Assembly (NCBI GenBank): GCA_947494305.1
Contig: CANLUL010000001.1
Location: 1,364,001-1,428,000 of the forward strand
DNA length: 64,000 nt
DNA from: an uncultured Sphingomonadaceae bacterium
Lineage (GTDB): Bacteria; Pseudomonadota; Alphaproteobacteria; Sphingomonadales; Sphingomonadaceae
Direction of reading: 5' to 3'
Part shown: positions 18,530 to 27,231 of the stretch, piece by piece
Numbering within the stretch: the first letter of the stretch is position 1
Layout: each line of letters starts with the position of its first letter
Notes under the pieces: model-generated
Told to the model about the DNA's origin: nothing
The model's database searches: none
What the model saw: the letters and a program-made list of their open reading frames with translations, nothing else
Position numbers and translations under genes: made by a program

Positions 18530-18844
18530 ATGACAGACGAACAACCCGATCAAGCCAATAGCGCCGCAGCCGGTCCGGATATTCCGCCAGACCGCCTCGC
18601 AATCAATCCTCGCAGCCCGCATTATGGTGGAGATCTGTTAACGCGCGGGATTGGCATCAATTTTCGCGGTGAGCGCAAACATAGCATTGAGGAATATTGT
18701 ATTTCCGAGAATTGGGTAAAGGTACAAGCAGGCAAGACTATGGATCGTAAAGGTAACCCTCTACTCATCAAACTAAACGGTGAAGTAGAAGCCTGGTTCG
18801 AAGACCTCGGCGACGACGCACCCAAAAACAGCAAGTCGGTTTAA
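18530..18844 (+). CDS. DUF3297 family protein
   Basis: A 104-residue soluble protein with an acidic N-terminus and the conserved core LAINPRSPHYGGDLLTRGIGI, then ENWVKVQAGKTMDRKGNP and LNGEVEAWFED. These match DUF3297 (Glutamine-tRNA synthetase-like small family) as known from proteobacteria; no activity is established. The short gap to the next rightward gene suggests they may be cotranscribed. Confidence 0.85.
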   Translation: MTDEQPDQANSAAAGPDIPPDRLAINPRSPHYGGDLLTRGIGINFRGERKHSIEEYCISENWVKVQAGKTMDRKGNPLLIKLNGEVEAWFEDLGDDAPKNSKSV

Positions 18845-18854
18845 GCGAACGAAA

Positions 18855-19241
18855 ATGACACCAAAGCAAATTCAGTTTTTCATTGCTTTGGTGTTTTTCA
18901 TACTCGGCGGCTGGGCCCTGTTTTTCCCGCAGCATGTCATTAACACAGTATTTCTTCCCGAATATCGAGAAGGCGGGCGCGCATTGCCCTTCATGATGGC
19001 TTGTTTTGGTGTCCAGGCTTACTTAGCGGGCCTCTTTGCTGCATTCTCCCGCTTCACCTCCACAACATTTCTTGCCTATGGCATCGCCCTGATCCCATTT
19101 TTCATATTCAACTATTATTTCACGTTTCATGATCCGATCTTCACCAGCATGGGCCTGATTGACGCTGTTGGTAATGTCATCATGCTTGTGCTCTGCTATG
19201 TTGGTTGGAGAAAATTGAAAGCCGCTGAAAAAGGGAACTAA
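18855..19241 (+). CDS. Small four-helix membrane protein, unknown function
   Basis: Four hydrophobic segments (residues ~5-27, ~45-68, ~73-93, ~97-120) fill this 128-residue protein; the loops are short and a Lys-rich tail ends it. I do not recognise the family with certainty; it resembles small DUF4345/DoxX-sized integral membrane proteins. It is ten bases after the DUF3297 gene and three bases before the SDR gene, so it probably belongs to one rightward operon running to 21248. Confidence 0.75.
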   Translation: MTPKQIQFFIALVFFILGGWALFFPQHVINTVFLPEYREGGRALPFMMACFGVQAYLAGLFAAFSRFTSTTFLAYGIALIPFFIFNYYFTFHDPIFTSMGLIDAVGNVIMLVLCYVGWRKLKAAEKGN

Positions 19242-19244
19242 AAC

Positions 19245-20069
19245 ATGCGTTTTAAGGACAAAATCGTTTGGATTACTGGTGCTTCATCAGGCATTGGTGA
19301 AGCATTGGCCAAAGCATTTGCAGAAGATGGCGCACATATTATCCTATCAGGCCGTCGCACAGAAGCGCTTGAGGAAGTGGCCGCTGGCATTGAAACAGAA
19401 ACATTGAATCTGCCTTTTGAAACGACGGACTATGATGTACTTCCAGAAAAAATCGAAACAGCACTTGGGTGGAAGGGCAAAGTCGATATCTTGGTCAATA
19501 ATGCGGGGATCAGCCAGCGTAGCCTTGCCATCGACACTCATCCCGATGTTCATCACAAGATTATCAATGTCGATCTCATCGCCCCCATTTGGCTTACACA
19601 GTTGCTGCTTCCGCACATGGTGAAAGCAGGTGGCGGGCATATTGTAGGCATTAGTTCGGTCGCCGGCCGGATTGGGCCACCATTGCGCACCGCCTATGCC
19701 GCCGCCAAACATGGTCTTATCGGCTATTTGGACGCACTTCGCGCCGAAACCGAAATTCTCCACAACATCAAAGTCACCAACATATTACCTGGCTCGATCC
19801 GAACCGATGTGTCTCGCAATGCGCTGACCAAAGAGGGCGAGCGGCGCGGTAAGTCTGATGATGTAATTGACAATGGCATGGAGCCGGCAGAATGCGCGCG
19901 TCAGATTTTGGAGGCGGTAGAGAACAATGTGCCGGAAAAAATTGTTGCTGAGGGCCCGGAAATGATGATGGCACAAATGCGGCAAAGCGAACCCGAGAAA
20001 CTGTTTGAAATGCTATCTCAATTTGGTGCTGAAACGGCACGCAAATATGAAGCGGGAGATGATGATTGA
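19245..20069 (+). CDS. SDR family NAD(P)-dependent oxidoreductase
   Basis: A classical short-chain dehydrogenase: TGASSGIGEALA cofactor loop near the N-terminus (residues ~11-22), NNAGIS at ~85, catalytic Ser in VGISSVAGR and YAAAK (Tyr, Lys) at ~150. The arrangement is like the DHRS7B-type group, and NADP preference is suggested by the GRR after the second strand. The substrate is unknown. It is followed by an enoyl-CoA hydratase gene whose ATG shares the A of its stop (TGATG), and then by a VOC gene, suggesting one acyl-CoA or xenobiotic modifying unit. Confidence 0.9.
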   Translation: MRFKDKIVWITGASSGIGEALAKAFAEDGAHIILSGRRTEALEEVAAGIETETLNLPFETTDYDVLPEKIETALGWKGKVDILVNNAGISQRSLAIDTHPDVHHKIINVDLIAPIWLTQLLLPHMVKAGGGHIVGISSVAGRIGPPLRTAYAAAKHGLIGYLDALRAETEILHNIKVTNILPGSIRTDVSRNALTKEGERRGKSDDVIDNGMEPAECARQILEAVENNVPEKIVAEGPEMMMAQMRQSEPEKLFEMLSQFGAETARKYEAGDDD

Positions 20070-20845
20070 TGTCGTTGATATTACTGGATAAATCAGACGG
20101 CGTTGCAACGATCACTCTAAATCGCCCGCAGGCAATGAACGCCCTGTCACAATCATTGCGGCGGGAACTGTGTAGTGCCTGCAATGATGTATCGGCAGAT
20201 CAGAGCATTCATGCATTGATTGTAACCGGCGCAGGTGAACGCGCCTTTACCGCCGGTCTGGATTTGAAGGAATTGGGCGAATCTGGATTGGGCCCAGCCA
20301 ATGACCGGGACGCAGAAACGAACCCCGTTTTCACACTAACCAACATGCCAATTCCGGTAATTGGTGCTATTAATGGCGTTGCAATCACTGGCGGTTTTGA
20401 ACTCGCCCTCGCCTGTGACATCCGCATTGCTTCAACTAATGCCAGGTTTGCCGATACACATGCTCGGGTTGGAATCACTCCTGGTTGGGGACTATCACAA
20501 AAACTATCGCGCTTTATCGGCCTGTCTCGGGCTTGTGAGCTCAGCTTCACGGGACAATTTTTGGATGCAAAAACCGCCTGTGAATGGGGCCTTGTCAATC
20601 GGGTTTACGAACCAGATGAGCTATTGGACGCAGCTCAGGCGCTAGCCTTAGATATGACGACAATCGACCGAGAGTTTCTCAAAACCTACAAGCATATGAT
20701 CATGCAGGGTTTTGATATGAACTTCGGCGACGCGATGGTCTATGAAGACAAAATGTCCAAACCATATAACGCAGCCGTATCGATGGACGAGGTTGAAAAA
20801 CGCCGCCTTGCGATTATCGAACGCGGGCGTAAGTTAAAGGGCTGA
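20069..20845 (+). CDS. Enoyl-CoA hydratase/isomerase family protein
   Basis: The 258-residue crotonase-fold protein shows the oxyanion-hole segments AGERAFTAGLDLKEL and INGVAITGGFELALACDIR, and the later THARVGITPGWGLSQKL. The two usual hydratase Glu positions fall in the GITPGW region and are not both clear, so the reaction could be hydration, isomerisation or another crotonase reaction. The start is the ATG that overlaps the SDR stop by one base; GGGAG lies upstream. Confidence 0.9.
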   Translation: MSLILLDKSDGVATITLNRPQAMNALSQSLRRELCSACNDVSADQSIHALIVTGAGERAFTAGLDLKELGESGLGPANDRDAETNPVFTLTNMPIPVIGAINGVAITGGFELALACDIRIASTNARFADTHARVGITPGWGLSQKLSRFIGLSRACELSFTGQFLDAKTACEWGLVNRVYEPDELLDAAQALALDMTTIDREFLKTYKHMIMQGFDMNFGDAMVYEDKMSKPYNAAVSMDEVEKRRLAIIERGRKLKG

Positions 20846-20846
20846 T

Positions 20847-21248
20847 ATGAAAGTCAACGCGCTCGATCACGTCAACATTATCACCGAAGACTTGCAAGGT
20901 ACGGCGCGGTTCTTTGTCGAGATTTTCGGCCTGGATGTCCGCGATGGTCCAGAGCCATTGTCCCCGGAACATGTGCAATGGCTATATGATGAAAATGGTC
21001 GCGCGATATTTCACATCAACTCCAAACAGATGACTCAAGCTTTTCAGCGCGAAACACAGTCAGGATTGACAACTGGAGCGATCCATCATGTTGCTCTTGA
21101 TTGCAGCGATCATCGTGCATTTATCGGAAAGCTGGAAGCGCATGATATTGATTATCGTCTGAATGACATTCCATCCATTGATCTCAAGCAGCTATTCTTC
21201 AACGAACCCAATGGCGTTCTGCTTGAACTTAATTTTCGCGGCGAATAG
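20847..21248 (+). CDS. VOC (glyoxalase/dioxygenase) family protein
   Basis: A 133-residue protein with paired beta-alpha-beta-beta-beta modules: DHVNIITEDLQGTARFFVEI at the start and AIHHVALDCSDHRAFIGKL in the second half, ending in NEPNGVLLELNF with a metal-ligand Glu. The His, His and Glu positions suggest a metal site. The substrate is unknown. It follows the enoyl-CoA hydratase gene by one base and is probably the last gene of the rightward operon. Confidence 0.87.
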   Translation: MKVNALDHVNIITEDLQGTARFFVEIFGLDVRDGPEPLSPEHVQWLYDENGRAIFHINSKQMTQAFQRETQSGLTTGAIHHVALDCSDHRAFIGKLEAHDIDYRLNDIPSIDLKQLFFNEPNGVLLELNFRGE

Positions 21249-21277
21249 TCACAGTTCAATCGTAAATACTGCGTTTT

Positions 21278-22174
21278 TTACCGACGCAAAAACTCGACAA
21301 TCTGATCCATCACATGCTTTGCTTCCTTGATCGGAAACAGCATCCAGACATGTTGCATATGTGGATAAGCGTGAAAATCAATTGTTACGCCAGCATCTTT
21401 GGCCTTCTTTTGAAACCGCTTTGCATCGACATGCAATATGTCATGACTGCCGGTAAACACAATCATCGACGGTAGGTTATCTATTGATGCGAAGAGTGGA
21501 CTTACAGGATAATCACCGGGATTTCCGCCTTCTCCAGCCCACCACCTACCCATCGATTGAATGCCATCGAGTGAGATAATACGATCATTGGGCTCAATCT
21601 CCGCCATTGCTGGATCATCGGCTTTGCCATCCAGCCATGGCGACAACAGCACGAGTTTGCCCGGCAATGGCTTCGCCTCGTCCCGGAGCATCTGCGCAAG
21701 GCCTAATGACCAACCACCGCCCGCACTATCGCCCATGAATACCAGGTTTTTCGAATCCTCTCTTCCAATCAAACTGTCATAAAGTTTCATGATGACAGCG
21801 TAGGAAGCTTTCCAATCATGCTCCGGTGCCAAAGGATAAATCGGAACGGTTAGCTTTACACCTGTTCGTTGCACCAGCTTGGTCAGAAAGTCCCAATGCG
21901 GTTTAACAATGTCAAAAACATATCCGCCGCCATGAAAATAGACCACCCGCTGTTCACTTCCACCGCTTTTCGGAGAGATATGATAGTTGAGGAAGCCATC
22001 TATCATTTCTTCTTCAACTATACAGTTCTCAAGCAACCATTTACTGGGTTTAGCCGGGCCGGCATTACGGTCCTTGATCAGGGCTTTTTTCGCACCCTCT
22101 TCATTGGCAAAATTCTTTTTCAGGCCCGCAAATCGCAATGCGACATTGAATAATTTTGCACTGATGCTGGTCAT
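21278..22174 (-). CDS. Alpha/beta hydrolase (HSL-type esterase)
   Basis: The 298-residue enzyme has the HSL-family oxyanion motif FHGGGYVF, nucleophile elbow GDSAGGG, Asp in FTGSHDILHVDA and His in YPHMQHVW. It should hydrolyse short or medium carboxylic esters in the cytoplasm; there is no signal peptide. The ATG at 22174 has no ordinary Shine-Dalgarno element. Instead an 11-base G tract lies five bases upstream, a point treated separately. It is the last gene of a leftward group that begins with the KAS III gene. Confidence 0.9.
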   Translation of the reverse strand: MTSISAKLFNVALRFAGLKKNFANEEGAKKALIKDRNAGPAKPSKWLLENCIVEEEMIDGFLNYHISPKSGGSEQRVVYFHGGGYVFDIVKPHWDFLTKLVQRTGVKLTVPIYPLAPEHDWKASYAVIMKLYDSLIGREDSKNLVFMGDSAGGGWSLGLAQMLRDEAKPLPGKLVLLSPWLDGKADDPAMAEIEPNDRIISLDGIQSMGRWWAGEGGNPGDYPVSPLFASIDNLPSMIVFTGSHDILHVDAKRFQKKAKDAGVTIDFHAYPHMQHVWMLFPIKEAKHVMDQIVEFLRR

Positions 22175-22179
22175 TTACG

Positions 22180-22190
22180 CCCCCCCCCCC
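22180..22190 (-). repeat. G11 homopolymer at ribosome-binding position of hydrolase gene
   Basis: On the coding strand eleven consecutive G bases lie between the stop of the GFA gene and the ATG of the hydrolase, ending five bases before the ATG. The tract takes the place of the Shine-Dalgarno sequence. Long mononucleotide runs are prone to slippage. Confidence 0.85.
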
Positions 22191-22192
22191 GA

Positions 22193-22600
22193 TTAACCTG
22201 GATTGGCTTCTATTTGAGCCACGTCCGGATCGATATCCACCCAGTCCTGTTTACTACCCGTCCAAAAGTGAACTTGCGGTTTCAAAACGCTCGTATCATC
22301 CAACGTTCCAGCTTTGATAAAAGTCACACCCGGCTGCGTTGGTAGCGAAGATTTAATGGGTGAACCGCATTTTGGGCAGAAATGGCGTTGCACCACATTG
22401 CCGCTATCAGCCGTATCATCATAGGTGGTTAGATCACCGTCAATTTTAATCTGATCATCACCAACTGCGAACAGCACAGAATACGCAGTGCCAGCCTGCC
22501 GCTGACAATTTTTGCAATGGCACACACCGGTCATTTGCAGGTCGCCTTCAACCTTGTAGCTCACTGCACCGCATAAACACTGTCCGGTCATTGTCATCAT
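22193..22600 (-). CDS. GFA family zinc-binding protein
   Basis: A 135-residue protein of the glutathione-dependent formaldehyde-activating (Gfa/CENP-V) family. Zinc Cys motifs are CLCGAVSY near the N-terminus, VCHCKNCQRQAG, and HFCPKCGSPI. Most members have no proven enzyme activity. Several Met codons cluster at the start; I chose the ATG at 22600, whose A is also the last base of the DUF72 stop (TGATG), with GGGAG four bases upstream. It is cotranscribed with the DUF72 gene. Confidence 0.88.
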   Translation of the reverse strand: MMTMTGQCLCGAVSYKVEGDLQMTGVCHCKNCQRQAGTAYSVLFAVGDDQIKIDGDLTTYDDTADSGNVVQRHFCPKCGSPIKSSLPTQPGVTFIKAGTLDDTSVLKPQVHFWTGSKQDWVDIDPDVAQIEANPG

Positions 22601-23349
22601 CAATCTCCCAATTGTTCTATCAACGCCATCGCAGCTGCTGGAGCGCGGACTTTTGCGCCGTTGATGAAATAGACATACACATCACGGCCACTATCTTGCC
22701 ACTGGCTGAATTGCTCGGACCATTTGGCAATCTCTTTCGCTGGATATCCGGTTGCGATATCTTCCTGTGCACATAGAAGCCGAAGATAAGCAAAGCCGGC
22801 CGTCTGTTCGCTGAACTTCGGATATTTGTCAGAATCGGAGTTTACCAGAGCAATATCATTCGCTTTGAGCAAATCGAAAAACCGGTCGTCGTGAAAGCTT
22901 TCATGCCGTGCTTCAACCGCATGACGAACCGGCTTTCCGTTGATCTGCCTTGGGAATAACTGAATATAGTCGGCTAGTTCTTGTGCATCAAATTTCTTTG
23001 TCGGCATGAATTGCCATAATATCGGCCCCATTCGATCACCCAGGTCGTGAATTTCCTGAGCAAAGAATTTCTCCATGCTTTCCTTGGCATCGGGCAGGTA
23101 TTTGCGGTTTGTACAATAACGTGATGCCTTGATCGCAAACTGGAATCCGTCTGGTGCTGCATCACCCCATTTTGCAAAACTGCCGGGCGTTTGGGTTCGA
23201 TAATATGTACCATTTATCTCTATGCTCGTCAGCTTGCTGGCCGCATAGCTCAGTTCATCGGCCTGCCTCACCCCCTTAGGATAGAACGTCCCACGCCATG
23301 GTTTGAACGTCCAGCCACCAATGCCGCATCGGATTGTGGCATCACCCAT
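22600..23349 (-). CDS. DUF72 domain-containing protein
   Basis: The protein opens with the DUF72 signature RCGIGGWTFKPWRGTFYP and continues with a TIM-barrel-like pattern: EINGTYYRTQ, WQFMPTKKF, HAVEARHESF, and a C-terminal VYFINGAKVRAPAAA. The family is widespread (YecE) and has no settled activity. The start ATG at 23349 gives 249 residues and overlaps the end of the KAS III gene by eight bases, implying coupled translation; the frame extends upstream only inside that gene. Confidence 0.88.
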   Translation of the reverse strand: MGDATIRCGIGGWTFKPWRGTFYPKGVRQADELSYAASKLTSIEINGTYYRTQTPGSFAKWGDAAPDGFQFAIKASRYCTNRKYLPDAKESMEKFFAQEIHDLGDRMGPILWQFMPTKKFDAQELADYIQLFPRQINGKPVRHAVEARHESFHDDRFFDLLKANDIALVNSDSDKYPKFSEQTAGFAYLRLLCAQEDIATGYPAKEIAKWSEQFSQWQDSGRDVYVYFINGAKVRAPAAAMALIEQLGD

Positions 23350-24475
23350 TTTTGCGGATAAACACAGTACCAGCCGAATATCCGGCGCCAAAGGAACAGA
23401 TCAGGCCAATGTCACCGTCGGACAAATCTTCGCTATGCTTGTGAAACGCGATGATAGAGCCAGCAGATGACGTATTCGCATAAGTATCCAGCACAGTCGG
23501 ACTTTCATCATCATTTGCCTCATGCCCCAATACCCTTTGGGCAATTAATCGATTCATTCCTGCATTGGCCTGGTGCAACCACAGGCGGCGCAGATCTGAG
23601 CTTTCGAGGCCAAATCGCTCAGCTTGTTCGACGATCATGTTAGCGACCATTGGCACTACTTCTTTAAAAACCTTACGCCCTTCCTGAATAAACAGCTTGT
23701 CGTCTTCATCCCGGCTTTCAGGATGGGTGCGATTGAGAAAACCAAAATTATTGCGGATGTTGTTTGAAAACTGTGTCTTCAGTTTGGTTCCAATAATCTC
23801 CCAATGCTTGTCTGGAGCAATGTCCTTGGCCTCAATCAATATCGCGGTCGCAACATCTCCGAAAATAAAGTGGCTGTCGCGATCCCGCCAATTCAAATGA
23901 CCAGAACAAATTTCCGGATTGATGACCAGTACCGACTTTGCGCTGCCGGAGCGGATATAGTCGGCAGCGGTTTGAATACCGAATGTCGCCGAGGAACAAG
24001 CCACATTCATATCAAAGCCGAAACCATCTTCCATACCCAGTGCATCTTGTATTTCTACCGCAATCGCCGGATAAGCACGCTGCAAGTTGGAACATGCACA
24101 CAACACAGCATCAACGTCTTCGGGTTTTCTTCCTGCTGACTCCAATGCCTGCTTGGCAGCTTTCACCCCTATTTCAGCAAGTATCGATATTTCCTCGTTC
24201 GGGCGTTCGGGTAATCGCGGGCACATGGTTTCTGGATCCAGTATTGGATCCTTCGACAACACGAAGCGCGATTTTATACCAGAAGCTTTCTCGATAAATT
24301 CTACCGAGCTATGCTGCAATTCTTCGACGTTGCCAGCCGCTATCGCTTCTGCATTGTCTCGATTGTGAAGATCGACATAGCTGTTGAAGCTAGCCACGAG
24401 TTCCTCATTGCTGATGCTGTTTTCCGGGGTAAACAATCCAGTGGAAGAAATGACGGGAGTATTGGAATCAGTCAT
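23342..24475 (-). CDS. Beta-ketoacyl-ACP synthase III (FabH-like)
   Basis: The 377-residue thiolase-fold enzyme has catalytic Cys160 in MNVACSSATFG, His in LWLHQANAGMNRL and Asn in YANTSSAGS, the Cys-His-Asn triad of KAS III. FabH condenses an acyl-CoA with malonyl-ACP to start fatty acid synthesis. At 377 residues it is longer than housekeeping FabH (~320) and has an N-terminal insertion (~40-75). It is therefore probably a paralogue with a different acyl substrate. It heads the leftward group ending at 21278. An AAGGAC site precedes the ATG. Confidence 0.88.
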   Translation of the reverse strand: MTDSNTPVISSTGLFTPENSISNEELVASFNSYVDLHNRDNAEAIAAGNVEELQHSSVEFIEKASGIKSRFVLSKDPILDPETMCPRLPERPNEEISILAEIGVKAAKQALESAGRKPEDVDAVLCACSNLQRAYPAIAVEIQDALGMEDGFGFDMNVACSSATFGIQTAADYIRSGSAKSVLVINPEICSGHLNWRDRDSHFIFGDVATAILIEAKDIAPDKHWEIIGTKLKTQFSNNIRNNFGFLNRTHPESRDEDDKLFIQEGRKVFKEVVPMVANMIVEQAERFGLESSDLRRLWLHQANAGMNRLIAQRVLGHEANDDESPTVLDTYANTSSAGSIIAFHKHSEDLSDGDIGLICSFGAGYSAGTVFIRKNG

Positions 24476-24607
24476 GGGAAACGCTTAGTCCTTCTGCAAT
24501 TACGCCTATTGTTGACGCTTTGGCGCAATCGTAATCTCACACCGCGCAACTGGCAAGCTTGCATGAACATCCCTTGCTGCATTTAATCAAGCTGGTAACA
24601 AGGGCCT

Positions 24608-25306
24608 ATGTCTGATCACATCAATTTGCATGAGAGCTGGAAACAGCCACTAACCGATGAATTTGCTAGCCCCTATATGGCCCAATTGCGCGAATTTCTT
24701 GTCGCGGAAAAAAATGCGGGCAAACAAATTTATCCCAAAGGCGCGGAATATTTTCGGGCACTAGACCTCACACCTCTGAACAAAGTTCGCGTTGTTGTCT
24801 TAGGCCAGGACCCTTATCACGGACCTGATCAAGCCCATGGCCTATGCTTCAGCGTCAAACCGGGTGTCCGCCCTCCCCCGTCACTGGTTAACATCTATAA
24901 GGAAATGCATAGTGATTTGGGAATAACTCAGCCCAACCACGGTTTTCTGGAACATTGGGCCAATCAAGGCGTACTGCTCCTAAACAGTGTTCTTACCGTA
25001 GAGGCGCATCAGGCTGCGTCTCACCGAGGGAAAGGTTGGGAAAAATTCACCGACGCCATTGTTCAGCTAATAACAGCCAGTGAGAAGCCCGTAGTGTTTC
25101 TTCTTTGGGGTGCCTATGCGCAAAAAAAGGCAGCATTTGTGCGAGATGTAAATGACGGCGGCAAACATCTGATACTAAAAGCACCGCATCCCTCTCCTCT
25201 TTCGGCATATAATGGATTTTTTGGCTGCAACCATTTCAGTAAAACAAACACGTTTTTGGAAGCACAAGGACAGGAACCGATCAATTGGTTGTTGCCTGAG
25301 CTCTAA
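24608..25306 (+). CDS. ung: Uracil-DNA glycosylase, family 1
   Basis: Ung removes uracil from DNA to start base-excision repair. The 232-residue protein has the water-activating loop GQDPYH (residues 66-71, Asp69-equivalent), the uracil-binding VLLLNSVLT segment, and the [14 protein letters not shown] loop with the catalytic His. Length and motif order are standard. AAGGG precedes the ATG. Confidence 0.96.
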   Translation: MSDHINLHESWKQPLTDEFASPYMAQLREFLVAEKNAGKQIYPKGAEYFRALDLTPLNKVRVVVLGQDPYHGPDQAHGLCFSVKPGVRPPPSLVNIYKEMHSDLGITQPNHGFLEHWANQGVLLLNSVLTVEAHQAASHRGKGWEKFTDAIVQLITASEKPVVFLLWGAYAQKKAAFVRDVNDGGKHLILKAPHPSPLSAYNGFFGCNHFSKTNTFLEAQGQEPINWLLPEL

Positions 25307-25349
25307 TCGTCTAATTTTCAGTAAACGGATGGCTAGGAAAGTTACAGCT

Positions 25350-25697
25350 ATGACAAATCGACCCAAGGAACATGACAGCTTTGAATCCTTTTGGCCCTTT
25401 TATCTGCAGGAACATAGCAAGCCCGCGACAAGGAACTTACACTATATTGGTACAACATTAGTGGTTGCGATCGGATTCTATGCCATTGCGACCACCAATT
25501 GGTGGTTGATGCTTGCCATGCCGCTTTGCGGTTATTTCTTCGCTTGGTTATCCCATTGGCGGATCGAGAAGAATCGGCCGGCGACTTTCACCTATCCTCT
25601 TTGGTCGCTGATTGCTGACTTCAAAATGTGGGGAATGTGGTTAACCCGACGGCTTAATTCTGAGTTGGAGCGCGCTGGAGTCAAAGAACCAAAGTAG
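25350..25697 (+). CDS. DUF962 / Mpo1-like membrane protein
   Basis: A 115-residue protein with the family motif HSKPATRNLHYIGTT, two membrane segments (~30-65), then SHWRIEKNRPATFTYPLWSL and a short amphipathic tail. Yeast Mpo1 of this family is an Fe(II)-dependent dioxygenase in 2-hydroxy fatty acid alpha-oxidation; the conserved His residues (HYIG, SHWRIEKN) are present here, so a similar lipid role is possible. I chose the ATG at 25350 because AGGAAAG lies eight bases upstream. An in-frame ATG at 25329 is the alternative. Confidence 0.82.
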   Translation: MTNRPKEHDSFESFWPFYLQEHSKPATRNLHYIGTTLVVAIGFYAIATTNWWLMLAMPLCGYFFAWLSHWRIEKNRPATFTYPLWSLIADFKMWGMWLTRRLNSELERAGVKEPK

Positions 25698-25720
25698 ACT
25701 AACACTCCTTAATCGAAAGC

Positions 25721-26701
25721 TCAGCGAACACTTTCTGAACTTTCCGTTGCTCTCTCCATGATATTGGTTTTTACCCAAGTTCCGATGTCTCGTGCCACTT
25801 GTTCCGGTATTTCCTCCATCGGCAAATGACCGGCATCTGGGTAAATAATCAGCCGGCTGTTGGGTAAGGCCAAATCGAAGGCCTTTCCATGAGACACCGG
25901 AACAACACTATCCTGATCTCCCCAAAGCAAGAGCGTGGGTATTTCAATATTGCCAACCTCTTTCCACTTTTCCGGCTCACGATCGACACCCGCGCGGTCA
26001 ACTGCAGCTTGTCGGTTACCCGGAAAGCGAAGCATTTCCCAATAACGGTCTACCAATTGTTCCGTTATCAACTCCGGATTGGCATAATTTTCTTCTAGTG
26101 ATGATTTGACCAAAAAACGTGGTGTGATTTCCGGTAGCAACAATTGACCGATAGAGGATTGAGCCAAGCGCGCGCCCAAATAGGGTTTCACTTTTTCGCT
26201 CGTTTGAGCCCCGGATGCATCGACTAAAACCAACCCTGAAACGCGATCTGGCTCGGCCAAAGCAGCGCGCCAACTTAGCCATCCACCCATGCTGTTTCCG
26301 ACCCAGACTGCTTTTGCGACACCAGCTTTGTCCAAAACTTTTGTCACTGCACCTATCATGGAATTGGCATCATAATTTGCAGATAGATTTGGCCCCGTTA
26401 GGCCATGGCCATATAGATCTAAAGAAATCAGTCGAAAATCATCTTGCATAAGCTCGACCATTCGATCCCAAGTTTGCACGTGACCATTGGAACCATGAAT
26501 AAGGACAATCGCTGGCCCTTCCTTATTGCCTTGATCTCGATAGTGGATTTGTCCACCGTTACCATCATCTAGAAACTCAGAAGCATTGCTGCCATATTTT
26601 GCGGTCATTTCTGCACGATCAGTATCGGGCGTGCGAAAGATGAAAAAAGTCGCCACCAGTACCAGCAATAATATTAATAATATCCGGACCAATTTTTTCA
26701 T
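25721..26701 (-). CDS. Alpha/beta hydrolase with N-terminal membrane anchor
   Basis: A hydrophobic N-terminal segment (RILLILLLVLVATFFIF) tethers or exports the 326-residue protein. The catalytic part has HGSNGHVQTWD (oxyanion His-Gly), nucleophile elbow VGNSMGGWLSW, Asp in LLWGDQDSVVP and His in YPDAGHLPMEE. It is in the large haloperoxidase/epoxide hydrolase-like group, with cap residues between ~190 and 240; the substrate is not predictable. GGGAG precedes the ATG. No clear operon partner. Confidence 0.88.
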   Translation of the reverse strand: MKKLVRILLILLLVLVATFFIFRTPDTDRAEMTAKYGSNASEFLDDGNGGQIHYRDQGNKEGPAIVLIHGSNGHVQTWDRMVELMQDDFRLISLDLYGHGLTGPNLSANYDANSMIGAVTKVLDKAGVAKAVWVGNSMGGWLSWRAALAEPDRVSGLVLVDASGAQTSEKVKPYLGARLAQSSIGQLLLPEITPRFLVKSSLEENYANPELITEQLVDRYWEMLRFPGNRQAAVDRAGVDREPEKWKEVGNIEIPTLLLWGDQDSVVPVSHGKAFDLALPNSRLIIYPDAGHLPMEEIPEQVARDIGTWVKTNIMERATESSESVR

Positions 26702-26731
26702 CGTGCAACTCCCTGTCTATTAGCTGGATAC

Positions 26732-26766
26732 AAAAAAAGGGCGGGAGTGCCAATGCATCCCGCCCT
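26732..26766 (-). terminator. Rho-independent terminator of the cold-shock gene
   Basis: On the leftward strand a 9-bp stem (AGGGCGGGA / TCCCGCCCT) with an 11-base loop is followed by a run of seven T, 25 bases after the csp stop. It is a strong, classic terminator. Confidence 0.9.
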
Positions 26767-26789
26767 AAAACTTGATTGATCGTGGAAGA

Positions 26790-26996
26790 TCAAGCCTGTT
26801 GCAGGTTCACCGCAGCTTCTTTGCCATTACGGCCGGTTTCGATTTCATATGTGAGGCGTTGCTCTTTTTCGAGAGACTGCATGCCAGCCGCCTGAACAGC
26901 GGTAATGTGAACAAAGCTGTCATCGCCGCCATCTTCCGGAGCGATAAATCCATAGCCTTTGTCGGTATTAAAAAATTTTACGGTGCCTGTAGGCAT
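26790..26996 (-). CDS. Cold-shock domain protein (CspA family)
   Basis: The 68-residue OB-fold protein has RNP1 KGYGFIAP and RNP2 DSFVHI, the aromatic RNA/ssDNA-binding surface of CspA-like RNA chaperones. It is a single cold-shock domain with no extension. The upstream 235 bases to the divergent lipoprotein gene leave room for the long structured 5' leader usual for csp mRNAs. A strong terminator follows. I give no csp letter because paralogues cannot be told apart. Confidence 0.95.
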   Translation of the reverse strand: MPTGTVKFFNTDKGYGFIAPEDGGDDSFVHITAVQAAGMQSLEKEQRLTYEIETGRNGKEAAVNLQQA

Positions 26997-27231
26997 AGTC
27001 TATTCCTATTCAATTCAAAAAGTACGACCCCGCGATATTGCGGACCCGGACCGGTGTCGCCAATTTCGAGAAAGGGGAAAAACATTAGGCGGCCCCGCTG
27101 GGCACACAAAAACAATATTTCGTCGAGACGCGATGATTAGCTAATCGGCCCCTTAGCAGTCAATATGCGTACTGGCAAACGAATGTGAACAGAAGGTTGG
27201 AAGCAAAAAGGAAAGCGTGTAGTAAATAAAA

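Noticed and set aside
27000-27231. 235-base gap upstream of the cold-shock gene as a possible riboswitch
   Set aside because: It is best explained as a long csp leader together with the promoter of the divergent lipoprotein gene. I could not identify a defined riboswitch class.
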